Shown: positions 17,057 to 26,185, counted from the stretch's first letter. The stretch is DNA of 57,306 bases from an uncultured Lachnospiraceae bacterium (GCA_902781215.1 CACZIO010000001.1:1-57306); one strand, 5' to 3'. Made by a program: numbers and translations. Notes: a model not told the origin generated them from the sequence alone.

Positions 17057-18274
17057 ATGGCGCGAGACAGACGCTCAACAAACAGATTTAAAATGGCGGA
17101 ACGGCAGGGCTATGACTACAGCCTGATCTTTATCGTGCTCTTTCTGCTGGCCTTCGGACTGGTCCTTTTGTTCTCGACCAGCTCCTATCTGGGCGCTGTC
17201 GAGCACGGAGGCGATTCCGCATATTTTCTGAAACGACAGCTTCTCTTTACAGGTCTGGGACTTGCGCTGATGGCTGTGATCACGATCATACCGTACAGAT
17301 TCTGGAGATTTGCCTGTATACCAGCATTCCTGGCGGCGATCGGCCTGATCATACTGATCATACCCTATGGAAACGAGGTCAACGGCGCGAAGCGGTGGCT
17401 GGTCTTTCATGGAGTATCTATCCAGCCTTCTGAAGCGGCCAAGGTCGCGATCATCATATTGACCGCCTTCATTATCGAAATGATCGGCAGACGAAGGCTC
17501 CAGACCCTGTGGGGGTTCCTCCTGCCTATGGTGCCGGCTGCCATCATTGCAGTCATGCTGTTGCGGATCACGAACAACCTGAGCTCCGCGCTCATCATCC
17601 TGGCGATCGCCTTCGGAATGCTGTTCGTCGCCTGTCCCGATTACAAGCGTTTCATTGCTCTGGCCGTTCTGGCTGTTGCCGGAACTGCCGGCGTGGTGAC
17701 CTATATCGTCCGGATGGCGGATTCCAATCCCCTTGGATTCCGCGGCGGCCGCATCCTGGTGTGGCTGGATCCCCAGGCCTATGCGGGCGACACCGGCTTC
17801 CAGACACTTCAGGCCCTCTATGCCATCGGATCGGGCGGCATGTTCGGAAAGGGACTGGGCCAGAGTATGCAGAAGATCATGGTCCCCGAGGCGCAGAATG
17901 ATATGATCTTTTCCATTATCTGCGAGGAACTGGGGCTGTTCGGGGCACTCGCCATCATGCTGCTCTACATTCTGCTGATCTGGAGATTCATTCTGGTCGC
18001 CGGCAATGCCGAGGACCTCTATGGAGCCTTGGCTGTCACGGGTGTCGTCACACATATCTCCGTGCAGACCATCCTCAATATTGCGGTCGTGACCAACACG
18101 ATCCCCAACACAGGCGTCACGCTCCCCTTCATCAGCTACGGTGGTTCTTCACTGTTTTTCCTGCTGACGGAGATCGGGATCGTCATGAGCGTTGCCAGGA
18201 CCAGCAGCAGGGCAGAGGCAAAGCAGAACAGAATTATGTACTATCGGCAGACGTTCCCGGAGAATGCAGAGTAA
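17057..18274 (+). CDS. ftsW: FtsW-type SEDS peptidoglycan glycosyltransferase
   Basis: SEDS-family membrane glycosyltransferase polymerising lipid II at the septum with its partner PBP. Ten hydrophobic segments are seen in 405 residues, along with the SEDS features GAKRWL and the C-terminal PFISYGGSS. Position within the dcw cluster favours FtsW over RodA. RBS AGGAGAG precedes the ATG. No murG follows, which is unusual for this cluster. Confidence 0.94.
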   Translation: MARDRRSTNRFKMAERQGYDYSLIFIVLFLLAFGLVLLFSTSSYLGAVEHGGDSAYFLKRQLLFTGLGLALMAVITIIPYRFWRFACIPAFLAAIGLIILIIPYGNEVNGAKRWLVFHGVSIQPSEAAKVAIIILTAFIIEMIGRRRLQTLWGFLLPMVPAAIIAVMLLRITNNLSSALIILAIAFGMLFVACPDYKRFIALAVLAVAGTAGVVTYIVRMADSNPLGFRGGRILVWLDPQAYAGDTGFQTLQALYAIGSGGMFGKGLGQSMQKIMVPEAQNDMIFSIICEELGLFGALAIMLLYILLIWRFILVAGNAEDLYGALAVTGVVTHISVQTILNIAVVTNTIPNTGVTLPFISYGGSSLFFLLTEIGIVMSVARTSSRAEAKQNRIMYYRQTFPENAE

Positions 18275-18473
18275 CAAGTAACAGGAATGTCCTGTCGGCA
18301 GACTCCGGCGGCAGGATCGGTTGATCCAGGAGAAAGCAAAGCCGGGTCTGACCACATTGAAATAGCTGACAAGAGTTGATGACCGGGGACAGCAGATTGG
18401 CTGCCCCGGTGAAGAGATATAGTTTACGGCATTGAAGCTGCCGGGTGCAGCGCTGACGGAGGAAGACGGTACA

Positions 18474-19655
18474 ATGAGAAAAAATGCATCCCTTCAGAAG
18501 AATTACATGATGTCCGGCGCTGTGCGGGGTATGTATGGAAGCGCGAACGACTCGTTCTTTGATAACCTGTTCGGAGGACGAGGGGGAAGAGAAGGCAGGT
18601 CACATAACAGGGGCCTGACAGAAGGACTCAGAGAAGAGCTCAGCAGCAGAGGAGGAAGAAGAGCGCCGGGAACAGTGACAGCCTCTGCCTCCGGATATTC
18701 AAAAACTTCCCGCTCCCGCAGCCGTTCCGGCAGGCCTTCCGGATCCGGGACCCGCGTGAGAGCAAAAGCCCTTGCTGCTGCCGGCAGGACGCACAGCAGA
18801 CGGCACAGAAACGATGTATTTGTGAGAGATATTGTCAAGGGACACAGAGTAGCAGTCCATGCTCCTTCCCGTCCGCTGTCGATCCCCGCTGTCCGGATCA
18901 GCCCGCGCGGAATCCTTCTGGCCCTGCTGGCCATGCTGACAATGGCGGCAGCCGTGATCCTGATGTTCTTTAATTTTGAGACTGCCACAGTCTATGGCAA
19001 TACCAAGTACAGTCAGGAGCAGATCGAGTCCTTTATCACACGCGGAAGGCTGGGCGACAATACCTTCGTGATGGCTTTGAAGTATCATAATCGAAAGGTC
19101 GAGGGAATTCCGTTTGTTGACCGGATCGATATTGATATCGTCTCTCCATCGACTGTTCGAGTCAACATAGCGGAAAAGCCCCTGGACGGGTGCATTTATT
19201 ACGGCGGCCAGAATGTCTACTTCTCAAAAGAGGGTATGATCGAGACTGTTTCAGGACGTGTTGCGGAGGAGGCGACCGTGATCAACGGCGTCGTCCTGAC
19301 ACATTCCAATACGGGACATCAGGTGCTGGCACAGAACCAGCTGGGCCTTGACCGGTCCCTGGAAGCGATGCGGGTCATGGAAAAATACGGGATCCATGCG
19401 GATTCGATCACAGTAGATGAGAAGAGCAGCCTTACGGTTACGTTCGGCGATGTAGATGTTAAGATCGGAAAAAGCGGCTACGACCAGAAGATGTTCAAGC
19501 TCCACCAGATCCTGCCGCATATGGAAGGAAAAAAGGGAGAAATCTCCATGGCAGCCTATGAATCCGACTATGCGGATTCCGAGATCGTCCTCAGCCCCAA
19601 GAAGGAGACGATGAAGGATATACTGGAGGAAGAGCCGATCGACGCGGTTGTGTGA
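18474..19655 (+). CDS. ftsQ: FtsQ/DivIB division protein
   Basis: Bitopic division protein with a cytoplasmic N-terminal tail of about 150 residues that is very rich in Arg and Ser (for example KTSRSRSRSGRPSGSG), one membrane helix (ILLALLAMLTMAAAVILMFF) and an outer POTRA domain starting at FETATVYGNTKYSQEQ. The POTRA and beta domain end near residue 370. The start at 18474 is ten bases after GGAGGA; a TTG at 18432 is not supported by an RBS. The tail is longer than in most DivIB proteins. It precedes ftsZ, as expected. Confidence 0.9.
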   Translation: MRKNASLQKNYMMSGAVRGMYGSANDSFFDNLFGGRGGREGRSHNRGLTEGLREELSSRGGRRAPGTVTASASGYSKTSRSRSRSGRPSGSGTRVRAKALAAAGRTHSRRHRNDVFVRDIVKGHRVAVHAPSRPLSIPAVRISPRGILLALLAMLTMAAAVILMFFNFETATVYGNTKYSQEQIESFITRGRLGDNTFVMALKYHNRKVEGIPFVDRIDIDIVSPSTVRVNIAEKPLDGCIYYGGQNVYFSKEGMIETVSGRVAEEATVINGVVLTHSNTGHQVLAQNQLGLDRSLEAMRVMEKYGIHADSITVDEKSSLTVTFGDVDVKIGKSGYDQKMFKLHQILPHMEGKKGEISMAAYESDYADSEIVLSPKKETMKDILEEEPIDAVV

Positions 19656-19966
19656 TCGTGTGAGATACTGACACAGCTGTAAAGGGACCGGTGAAGGACA
19701 ATTTTTGAAAAAAATCTTTTGATGGTAAAAAGATTATCCCCGGGCTAATTGACAGAATATAGTGGTCTCGGGAATGGAATTGCGGCGCACGTCCGGTGCG
19801 CCGCAATTTTGACTTTAAAAGTCAATTTTCAACGGACAGTTTTGTGAGCTTTAAAATGACCATTGATAATTCAAATCATGGAATGTATGATTAGTTTGGA
19901 TTTGAAATATCTCCATGATATTTTCATGAGATCTTAATACAGAAGGAATCGAAGGAGGAAGTTAAC
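19656..19966 (+). other. ftsQ-ftsZ intergenic region
   Basis: A 311-base gap without a gene. It holds the terminator at 19780-19810, a near-palindrome TTGACTTTAAAAGTCAA beginning at 19809, and an AT-rich stretch (19820-19940) with small inverted repeats such as AATATC/GATATT around 19907-19923. The AT-rich part probably contains the ftsZ promoter, but I could not choose convincing -35 and -10 boxes. Confidence 0.55.
19780..19810 (+). terminator. Intrinsic terminator between ftsQ and ftsZ
   Basis: A perfect 11-bp stem TTGCGGCGCAC (19780-19790) with GTGCGCCGCAA (19796-19806), a five-base loop and TTTT. It would separate most ftsZ transcription from the rest of the cluster, so ftsZ is probably driven mainly by its own promoter. 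Confidence 0.8.
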
Positions 19967-21106
19967 GTGCTCGAGATCAAAACAAACGATACTGAAACAG
20001 CCTGCAAGATCATTGTCGTAGGTGTCGGCGGTGCCGGCAACAATGCAGTCAACCGGATGGTCGACGTGGATATCACCGGCGTCGAGTTCATCGGAGTGAA
20101 TACGGATGTCCAGGCACTGCAGCTCTGCAGAGCCCCCAAGCTTCTGCAGATTGGTGAGAAGCTCACCAAGGGCCTTGGCGCCGGCGCCAATCCCGAGGTC
20201 GGCATGAAGGCTGCCGAGGAGAGCGCCGATGAGATCGCCAACGCCATCAAGGGCGCTGACATGGTTTTCGTCACCTGCGGTATGGGCGGCGGAACCGGAA
20301 CCGGTGCGGCACCTGTCGTTGCCAAGCTCGCCAAGGAGCAGGGCATTCTGACAGTCGGCGTCGTCACAAAGCCCTTCAGCTTTGAGGCCAGGAGCCGCAT
20401 GACCCGCGCGCTTGCCGGCATCGAGAATATTAAGGAAAACGTCGACACCCTGATCGTCATCCCCAATGACAAGCTGCTCGAGATTATGGACCGCAGGACC
20501 ACCCTTCCCGAGGCCCTCAAGAAGGCGGATGAAGTCCTCCAGCAGGCAGTCCAGGGAATCACAGACCTGATCAATGTCCCCGCGATCATCAACCTCGACT
20601 TCGCGGATGTCCAGACCGTTATGCGCGACAAGGGCGTCGCCCACATCGGCATCGGCTACGGCAAGGGCGAGACCAAGGCAACCGACGCAGTCCGCATGGC
20701 TGTCGAGAGCCCTCTGCTCGAGACCACCGTCAACGGCGCGACCGACGTTATCATCAACATCTCCGGCGATATCTCCCTGGCGGACGCTTCCGACGCTGCC
20801 AGCTACGTCCAGGAGCAGGCCGGCGAGGATGTCAACATCATCTTCGGCGCCATGTATGATGACAGCAACACCGACGCCTGCGACGTCACCGTCATCGCGA
20901 CCGGCATCGGCAACAAGGATGTCATCTCCCCCAATACCATCTTCGGCAGCGCTGCAGGCAAGGGCAACAGCCCTTACAGCAGAGACCTCAAGACCGGTTT
21001 TGAGAGACAGCTCGGAAGCTCTGCCGGCTACAGCCGCCCCGCAGGCACGGGTGCCCGCCAGCAGAAGAACCTCGAGATCCCGTCCTTCCTCCGCAACAAG
21101 AGGTAA
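19967..21106 (+). CDS. ftsZ: Cell division protein FtsZ
   Basis: Tubulin-like GTPase forming the Z ring. The GTP-binding start [17 protein letters not shown] and the tubulin signature [15 protein letters not shown] are both present, as is the T7 loop [11 protein letters not shown]. The C-terminal conserved peptide appears as [11 protein letters not shown] after a linker of about 50 residues. The start is a GTG at 19967 after GAAGGAGG. It has 379 residues, a normal length. It ends the dcw cluster. Confidence 0.98.
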   Translation: MLEIKTNDTETACKIIVVGVGGAGNNAVNRMVDVDITGVEFIGVNTDVQALQLCRAPKLLQIGEKLTKGLGAGANPEVGMKAAEESADEIANAIKGADMVFVTCGMGGGTGTGAAPVVAKLAKEQGILTVGVVTKPFSFEARSRMTRALAGIENIKENVDTLIVIPNDKLLEIMDRRTTLPEALKKADEVLQQAVQGITDLINVPAIINLDFADVQTVMRDKGVAHIGIGYGKGETKATDAVRMAVESPLLETTVNGATDVIINISGDISLADASDAASYVQEQAGEDVNIIFGAMYDDSNTDACDVTVIATGIGNKDVISPNTIFGSAAGKGNSPYSRDLKTGFERQLGSSAGYSRPAGTGARQQKNLEIPSFLRNKR

Positions 21107-21229
21107 GAGACCCGGAAGATCTGTCAGGTATATCAACGGAAGGGAAACTGCTTTACACGATCAAAAATCCGGTTAGAAGCGGTTTTCGAAAAAAATAAAA
21201 TTTCCTCTTTCCTTTTATAAAAAAGGTGC

Positions 21230-21294
21230 TATAATAGTCAAGTCGGACAAATACATATGTCATATGAAGTCCGGACCGGTCAACGGTCCGGACT
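21230..21294 (+). promoter_or_regulatory. tRNA-Ala promoter -10 box and leader hairpin
   Basis: A perfect TATAAT lies at 21230-21235, with no clear -35. Between it and the tRNA is an 11-bp perfect hairpin, AGTCCGGACCG at 21268-21278 with 21284-21294, ending seven bases before the tRNA. It lacks a T run and is probably part of the tRNA precursor leader. Confidence 0.6.
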
Positions 21295-21300
21295 GACTAT

Positions 21301-21373
21301 GGGGACGTAGCTCAGTTGGGAGAGCGCAGCGTTCGCAACGCTGAGGTCGCGGGTTCGAATCCCGTCGTCTCCA
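21301..21373 (+). tRNA. tRNA-Ala(CGC)
   Basis: A full cloverleaf of 73 bases. The acceptor stem is GGGGACG with CGTCTCC and contains the G3-U70 wobble that identifies alanine tRNAs. The anticodon stem is CAGCG/CGCTG around the loop TTCGCAA, giving anticodon CGC, which reads GCG. The T arm is GCGGG TTCGAAT CCCGT. CCA is not encoded; a T run follows directly. Confidence 0.95.
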
Positions 21374-21393
21374 TTTTTTTTATGCCTTTTTAT

Positions 21394-21447
21394 GCCCGTG
21401 CGGGTGCAGGATCTGCAAAACAGATCCGGCACCTGCGCGGGCTTTTT
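21394..21447 (+). terminator. Strong intrinsic terminator after the tRNA
   Basis: A long stem built from GCCCG...CGGGC, GGTGC/GCACC and GGATCTG/CAGATCC (21409-21415 with 21421-21427), a CAAAA loop and TTTTT at 21443-21447. The stretch from here to 21652 has no gene and is noticeably more AT-rich than its surroundings. Confidence 0.85.
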
Positions 21448-21652
21448 GTGTCCGGGGGGACCTGCAGGAAGGACTGTGGCTTGGAATAACCTGCACTTAT
21501 GTATGTATTATTTTCTTCGAAAACTGGTAAATGCTGCAATGATATACGCTATAAGAATTATTAATGGATGAATATACGGCAAAAAATCACTTATTATGGT
21601 ATGATGAAAACAGAGTTTACGCTTTTTCGTGTTTTTTACCCGGGAGGTTCTG

Positions 21653-22606
21653 ATGGGGTTTAACGTGTTCAGTGATGACTGGGACAGACTGAGATCGGGG
21701 GACCTGTATTTGTCAGATTGTACAGGGCTTGACCGTAGACTGGACAGGCAGCTGATCGAGTATATAGCGATCCATGGCCGGGGGTGGTGGATGCCAAAGT
21801 TCAGGCGAAGGTACAGGATCGGGGAGACATTTCCCGGTCCGGCAGACGGGGCCGGTCCGGATGAGGACTGGAGCAGGTACTGTGTGATCAGGGAACAGGC
21901 TGCGAGGGAAAATGACAGTGAAGTATTGAAGAAAGCGGCATTTAGAGATGATGTGACCGGAAGATTTGCCTTTTGCCGTCTGACCGGCTACAGCTGGGGG
22001 GACCGCACTGACGATAACAGCTACACGTACTGGTGCGGGCTTAAAAGTGACGTGCTGCGGGAGGATATAGAGAAATTCTGCAGACAGATGATAGAAAAAG
22101 AGGGGCCTTTTGCCTTTGAGGCGAGGGAATGGCTCGCCGGGTTGCAGGAAGTGCCGGATGAGGAGCTGGATGAATGGGCAGAAGGTCAGACAGAGCGCAA
22201 ACCTTACCATAATCTGAGTGACCGCACGGAAAAACTGTTAAAACCCTGCGGTGACAGCTCGTGGAGCAGTGAGGAGGAAAGAGCAGGAAAAATCAGGTCG
22301 ATCTTTGACGCCTATATCATGATGGTCTATGAGGAACGGTATGGAAGGGTCTCCAGGAGCAGGAAATACCGTCTTATGGATCCTTTTACTTACAATATTT
22401 ATGAGATCCTGAAGCAGATGGACCGCAGAATGATCACGGATGAGGCGGACGCAGTCATTGCCGTTCTGTGTTCCGGCCGCGCCATGGGAAACGATCTTAC
22501 CAGGGAATGGATACGGGAAACTGTCCGGGCCGGAGACGGGAGTGACAGCCAGCACGGCTATTTCCTGGGGCTGGCAGACCGGTGCGGACTCTGCTCCGAT
22601 TTGTGA
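21653..22606 (+). CDS. Hypothetical protein, first gene of the HD-RyR unit
   Basis: A 317-residue soluble protein I do not recognise. It is rich in Trp, Tyr and charged residues, with no signal peptide, membrane segment or nucleotide-binding motif that I can see. Notable stretches are GRGWWMPKFRRRYRIGE near residue 42 and TYNIYEILKQMDRRM near 245. The start at 21653 lies five bases after GGGAGG; an in-frame start at 21629 has no RBS. The HD-RyR gene follows after 54 bases and the four-TM gene after that, suggesting one operon and a role linked to theirs. It begins just after an AT-rich stretch that may mark the edge of acquired DNA. Confidence 0.75.
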   Translation: MGFNVFSDDWDRLRSGDLYLSDCTGLDRRLDRQLIEYIAIHGRGWWMPKFRRRYRIGETFPGPADGAGPDEDWSRYCVIREQAARENDSEVLKKAAFRDDVTGRFAFCRLTGYSWGDRTDDNSYTYWCGLKSDVLREDIEKFCRQMIEKEGPFAFEAREWLAGLQEVPDEELDEWAEGQTERKPYHNLSDRTEKLLKPCGDSSWSSEEERAGKIRSIFDAYIMMVYEERYGRVSRSRKYRLMDPFTYNIYEILKQMDRRMITDEADAVIAVLCSGRAMGNDLTREWIRETVRAGDGSDSQHGYFLGLADRCGLCSDL

Positions 22607-22660
22607 GGGTCAGGGGAATGTGCGCATTTGTGGCAATGAAGTCACTGAAAGGAGTTGGAT

Positions 22661-24724
22661 ATGTCTTATTCGGCGATCGGGAACATGCGCAAGGCCAATT
22701 GCGCCAGATTTGGAGGACAGGCAGGGCCTGCGCAGCCGGCCCTGCATTCCACGGGGAAGAAAAATGACCTGAAGTCCGCCTCGCTGCGCTTTCTTCATGA
22801 CCGGTGCGAGGGACTCTGTTTTGACCCCGCAGCGGACCGGGAAATGGAGACCGGAAAATACACGGGAACCAGTCTGAGAAAGGGGCAGATTCCCTATAAT
22901 ATGCAGATGGATGTCAACCGCCTGTGTCTGGAGCGGGAGCTGGAAAAGTTCATCGATTCCGGTGTGGCGGAGGATGCCTACACGATCTATTACTGTTATC
23001 TGGAGATATTTTTCGGCCACTACGGAAAGTCCAAGAAGATGGTGGAACTGCTTTCGGAATATGAGTCCAATGGCAGCTCACTCCTGATGAAGCACCGCGA
23101 TCACTATTCCCACTCTGTCTATGTCTTTGCGCTGGGATTGGCGATCTATGAGACAAACAAGGTCTTCAGGGAGAAATTCAAAGCCTTCTACGGGTTTGAT
23201 CCGTCGGAGAAAAACCTGGAGGAGGACCATGCGGCAGCCTGCTGCTTCCTCGAGTACTGGGGGCTGACATCGCTCTTCCACGACATCGGCTATCCCTTTG
23301 AGCTGCCCTTCGAGCAGGTCATGTCCTACTATGAAGTTGCCGGGAGCGACCGCGGGAAGGGAAGCCTTTATCTCGCCTACTGCGATGTGGATGTGATCAC
23401 GGCGCTGGGGGACGAGGCGAAGAAGCACTTCGAGGAGCTCTACGGCAGAACATTTGCCACGACCGAAGAGCTGTTCGCCTTCGGGATCACGGACAAGCTG
23501 GGGAAGGCCTATGGCTTTGATGAGGCATATATGCTGGAGAAGATCCACGACAAGCCGATCAACCCGGACGATTTCGGATATTTCATGGATCATGCCTATT
23601 TCAGCTCCGCGAGGCTCTACCGGGAGATCGTGAATTCTCTCGGCATCGATCAGGTGAACGAGAAGCATGTGGACGCTCTGACGGCGATCCTTTTGCACAA
23701 CAGTCTCTTCAAGTTCGCGATCTCTTTTTACAAGGACAGGGAGAAACACAAGGAGCCCCTGCGGATGGAGGTCCACCCTCTCGCCTACATGCTGATGCTC
23801 TGTGATGAGCTGCAGTGCTGGGACCGCATCGCCTACGGCAGGAATTCCAGGACCGAGCTGCATCCGATGGCGGCTTCCTTCGATTTTTCCAAAAACTCGA
23901 TCCGGGCCATCTATTATTACGATCAGGACGAACAGGACAAAATCGATGCCTTCAAGCTCGCCTACAAGGCCTGGGAGAAGAGCGGCGAGGCAGGGGATGC
24001 CCCCAGGCTCAAGGCCTACTCGGATATGGCGGAAAAAGAAGAGCGGTTTACGGGCGACATCGAGAAGATCATCGATACGGCGGATATTCCGCTGACGGTG
24101 GTGCCGAGTATCGCAGAGGTCGACCGCAAGAGCAAGCACACCTATCTCTCTGCCAGCAATTTCCTGCACTTGTATGATTTTGCGGTCGCTCTCAACGCCC
24201 GCTACGATTATCAGGGAGAGGAGGAGACCATTCCCACGGAGGAGCTGGAGAAGGAGTTCGAGGAGCTCTCCCTCGAGTACCAGATCTCCAATATCAATCA
24301 GGCCAAGAGCTTTGCCGGATACCTGGATGCGCTGGGCTGTTTCTACACAGACCGGCCTGTGGACTATGACATGATCACGGAGTTCTCGGAGGAGCAGATC
24401 GAGGTCTTTGCGCCGATGGAACACGAGCGCTGGGTCCGGGAACACAGTGAAATGGGCTGGAAACAGGGGGATCTCTATGAAACGGCAGCCCTCAGGCCGG
24501 AAGAGACCCGGCCGTACGGCGATGAAAAGACCGCCCGCAGCGCCCTGCGGGAGAGGCTGCGCATGCACAGGCTGGCGATGGACGGAAAGCCCTCTGAGGA
24601 AGAGATCCGCGCCCACTATAATATGCTTCCGGAGGAGGAGAAGAAAAAGGACTATGAGCCCTTCAACAGCATGCTGAAGCTTGTCAAAAAATTTGACGGT
24701 CTGCGGATCTATACCCTGGAGTGA
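22661..24724 (+). CDS. HD-domain protein with C-terminal RyR domain
   Basis: A 687-residue soluble protein. The central part has HD-phosphohydrolase-like motifs: a His-rich KHRDHYSHSVYVFA segment near residue 145 and LFHDIGYPFELPFE near 205, so metal-dependent hydrolysis of a phosphate ester or nucleotide is plausible. The last 100 residues resemble the RyR (ryanodine-receptor repeat) domain of prokaryotic signalling and conflict proteins: MEHERWVREHSEMGWKQGD near 587 and LPEEEKKKDYEPF near 665. RyR domains are thought to bind nucleotide-like ligands. The start at 22661 is preceded by AAAGGAG. The four-TM gene starts eight bases after its stop. HD plus RyR suggests a ligand-gated hydrolase, which is an inference. 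Confidence 0.75.
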   Translation: MSYSAIGNMRKANCARFGGQAGPAQPALHSTGKKNDLKSASLRFLHDRCEGLCFDPAADREMETGKYTGTSLRKGQIPYNMQMDVNRLCLERELEKFIDSGVAEDAYTIYYCYLEIFFGHYGKSKKMVELLSEYESNGSSLLMKHRDHYSHSVYVFALGLAIYETNKVFREKFKAFYGFDPSEKNLEEDHAAACCFLEYWGLTSLFHDIGYPFELPFEQVMSYYEVAGSDRGKGSLYLAYCDVDVITALGDEAKKHFEELYGRTFATTEELFAFGITDKLGKAYGFDEAYMLEKIHDKPINPDDFGYFMDHAYFSSARLYREIVNSLGIDQVNEKHVDALTAILLHNSLFKFAISFYKDREKHKEPLRMEVHPLAYMLMLCDELQCWDRIAYGRNSRTELHPMAASFDFSKNSIRAIYYYDQDEQDKIDAFKLAYKAWEKSGEAGDAPRLKAYSDMAEKEERFTGDIEKIIDTADIPLTVVPSIAEVDRKSKHTYLSASNFLHLYDFAVALNARYDYQGEEETIPTEELEKEFEELSLEYQISNINQAKSFAGYLDALGCFYTDRPVDYDMITEFSEEQIEVFAPMEHERWVREHSEMGWKQGDLYETAALRPEETRPYGDEKTARSALRERLRMHRLAMDGKPSEEEIRAHYNMLPEEEKKKDYEPFNSMLKLVKKFDGLRIYTLE

Positions 24725-24732
24725 GGCAGACT

Positions 24733-25836
24733 ATGGACAGGAGAGAGGAATTTTTCCGGGAAAAAGAAAAGTGCAGGGAACCGCTGGCGCATATCGAAAG
24801 AGACATCCGCCGGCCGGACCTCAGAGAAGCGGATGAGATCTATGCGGCCGCAGACCACCTGAGCATGCGGAATGCGGAGAAGTACCGCAGGATCCTGCTG
24901 GCCCTGTCCGTTGCGGGGACCCTGCTGGCAGTCGCCTTTCTGCTCTATGACGAGATCAACCTGTACGGCCTGATCCTGGCCTGCGGAGTCCTGCTGCTCA
25001 CCCTGTTTATCATCAACGGCCTGGCAAAACAGCTCAATTGCCACAGGAAGTATCTGGAGTACCGTCTGCTGGCGGAGGGCGCCCGCGTTCAGTATTTTCT
25101 CCGCAAGGCCAAAAGCAGGCAGAACGCAGCGGATCTGCTGCCCTGGTCCTGGCGCTTCAATGTGCCCTGGACGGAGCCTGTACTGCGGGAACTGGGCAGG
25201 ACAGTGGATGGAGCGCCTGAGAACAGTTCGCCGGCGGAAGCTGCCGCCGGCGAAAATGTTGCTGATAGTCCTGCTGCAGGGAAAACGGCTGCCGGCAGGA
25301 CAGCCGCCGGGGAGGCTGCCGCTGAAAAGAATCCCCGGGGCGGGGACTCCTGCCGCTCCCGGTACCGTATCCTGGATGTCTGGGTCCGGGGGCAGGCACA
25401 GTACCACAGGGAGGCTCTGATCATGACCGAAGCCAGGATAAGACGCAATGACCGGATCTCAAACCTGGCCCTGCTCCTTGCCCTGGCAACCTATGCCGCT
25501 GCCCTGGTTTTTGAGATCTGTGTCGGAGGACTCTTCAGCGGCAGCGTCCTGCTGGGGCAGAGGCAGATGGAAGTGATCCGGGTGATCCTCAAGGTCGCCA
25601 TGGGGTCTTTCTCCGCCATGACCCTGTTTGCAGGCAACTACTACGGCAAGCTCTCCCTGGAGGAGACAGCCCAGGATCACCGGCGCATGGCCGCCCTCTA
25701 CGAGAAGACGGAAGAGGAGATCCTGCGGACAGGGGAGACAGAAAACCTGATCACGAAGCTGGCCAGGGAGGAGCTGTCCGAGAATAGCAGCTGGTACGCC
25801 TATCAGTGTAAGAACAGACCGGATATCTCCCTTTGA
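24733..25836 (+). CDS. Four-TM protein, SLATT-like, partner of the HD-RyR protein
   Basis: A 367-residue membrane protein with two hydrophobic pairs: roughly residues 55-100 (ILLALSVAGTLLAVAFLLY and LILACGVLLLTLFIINGL) and roughly 240-300. Between them lie a helical segment with YRLLAEGARVQYFLRKAKS and a low-complexity Ala/Gly/Glu stretch. The layout resembles SLATT-type membrane effectors found next to SLOG, SMODS or RyR sensors, which are proposed to damage membranes when triggered; the match is by pattern only. The start at 24733 follows GAGG by six bases; an in-frame GTG at 24721 overlaps the previous stop. It is translated with, and probably works with, the HD-RyR protein. Confidence 0.65.
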   Translation: MDRREEFFREKEKCREPLAHIERDIRRPDLREADEIYAAADHLSMRNAEKYRRILLALSVAGTLLAVAFLLYDEINLYGLILACGVLLLTLFIINGLAKQLNCHRKYLEYRLLAEGARVQYFLRKAKSRQNAADLLPWSWRFNVPWTEPVLRELGRTVDGAPENSSPAEAAAGENVADSPAAGKTAAGRTAAGEAAAEKNPRGGDSCRSRYRILDVWVRGQAQYHREALIMTEARIRRNDRISNLALLLALATYAAALVFEICVGGLFSGSVLLGQRQMEVIRVILKVAMGSFSAMTLFAGNYYGKLSLEETAQDHRRMAALYEKTEEEILRTGETENLITKLAREELSENSSWYAYQCKNRPDISL

Positions 25837-25905
25837 TGTGATGCTGCGCGGACGTGATGCTGTGCGACGGGGAAAGGAGATCCTGAAGCAGGTACAGGAG
25901 CCAAC

Positions 25906-26089
25906 AAAAAAGTCCTCCAACCGCACAGAGAATATCAGGAGCAGTGCTGAAAAAAGGATTCGAACCTTTACGGCTGCCCCGGGGATCCGGCGCAGCCACG
26001 GGATTATCAATCCCGCGCGTCTTCCAGTTTCGCCATGACTACCCACGGTAGAAGTAACTGCCGCCTCCGCTTCTGTGCGTTAGAAGGAC
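25906..26089 (-). ncRNA. tRNA-like structured RNA, probable second Y-type RNA
   Basis: Read on the - strand. The RNA has a Leu-type class II tRNA body. The D arm has three-base GCG/CGC stems around an 11-base loop and keeps A14 and GG18-19. The anticodon arm is CGGGA TTGATAA TCCCG with anticodon GAT. The long variable arm pairs GGCTGC with GCAGCC. The T arm is AAAGG TTCGAAT CCTTT. The 5' acceptor strand cannot pair with the 3' strand TTTCAGC and instead forms a CTACC/GGTAG hairpin, so ordinary charging is unlikely. Outside it lies a long stem (GCACAGA/TCTGTGC and GTCC/GGAC) ending in six T. The 5' word GAAGCGGAG (26065-26073) is shared with the divergent RNA at 26186. A promoter lies directly upstream. 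The alternative is a decayed tRNA. Confidence 0.65.
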
Positions 26090-26095
26090 AGACTT

Positions 26096-26125
26096 ATTAT
26101 ACACAGAGTATTTACAGCTTGTAAA
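26096..26125 (-). promoter_or_regulatory. Promoter of the - strand tRNA-like RNA
   Basis: On the - strand, TTTACA (26125-26120), an 18-base spacer and a perfect TATAAT (26101-26096). The predicted start, near 26089, is the first G of the outer stem. Confidence 0.7.
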
Positions 26126-26170
26126 CAGGGCTGGATAATTTGGAAAACAGTGTATTATGTAACTATATTA

Positions 26171-26179
26171 TGATATACT
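26171..26179 (+). promoter_or_regulatory. Extended -10 promoter of the Y RNA
   Basis: TGATATACT at 26171-26179, an extended -10 (TGN plus TATACT) without a good -35. The predicted start seven bases later, 26186, is the first base of the outer stem AGTCC. Confidence 0.6.
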
Positions 26180-26185
26180 CTTATT

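Noticed and set aside
21301-21373. tRNA-Ala as insertion site of the downstream island
   Set aside because: I found no repeat of the tRNA 3' end downstream and no integrase gene in the window.
25941-26050. Ordinary tRNA-Ile or tRNA-Leu gene
   Set aside because: The acceptor strands have three mismatches of seven, and class II body and GAU anticodon do not belong together.
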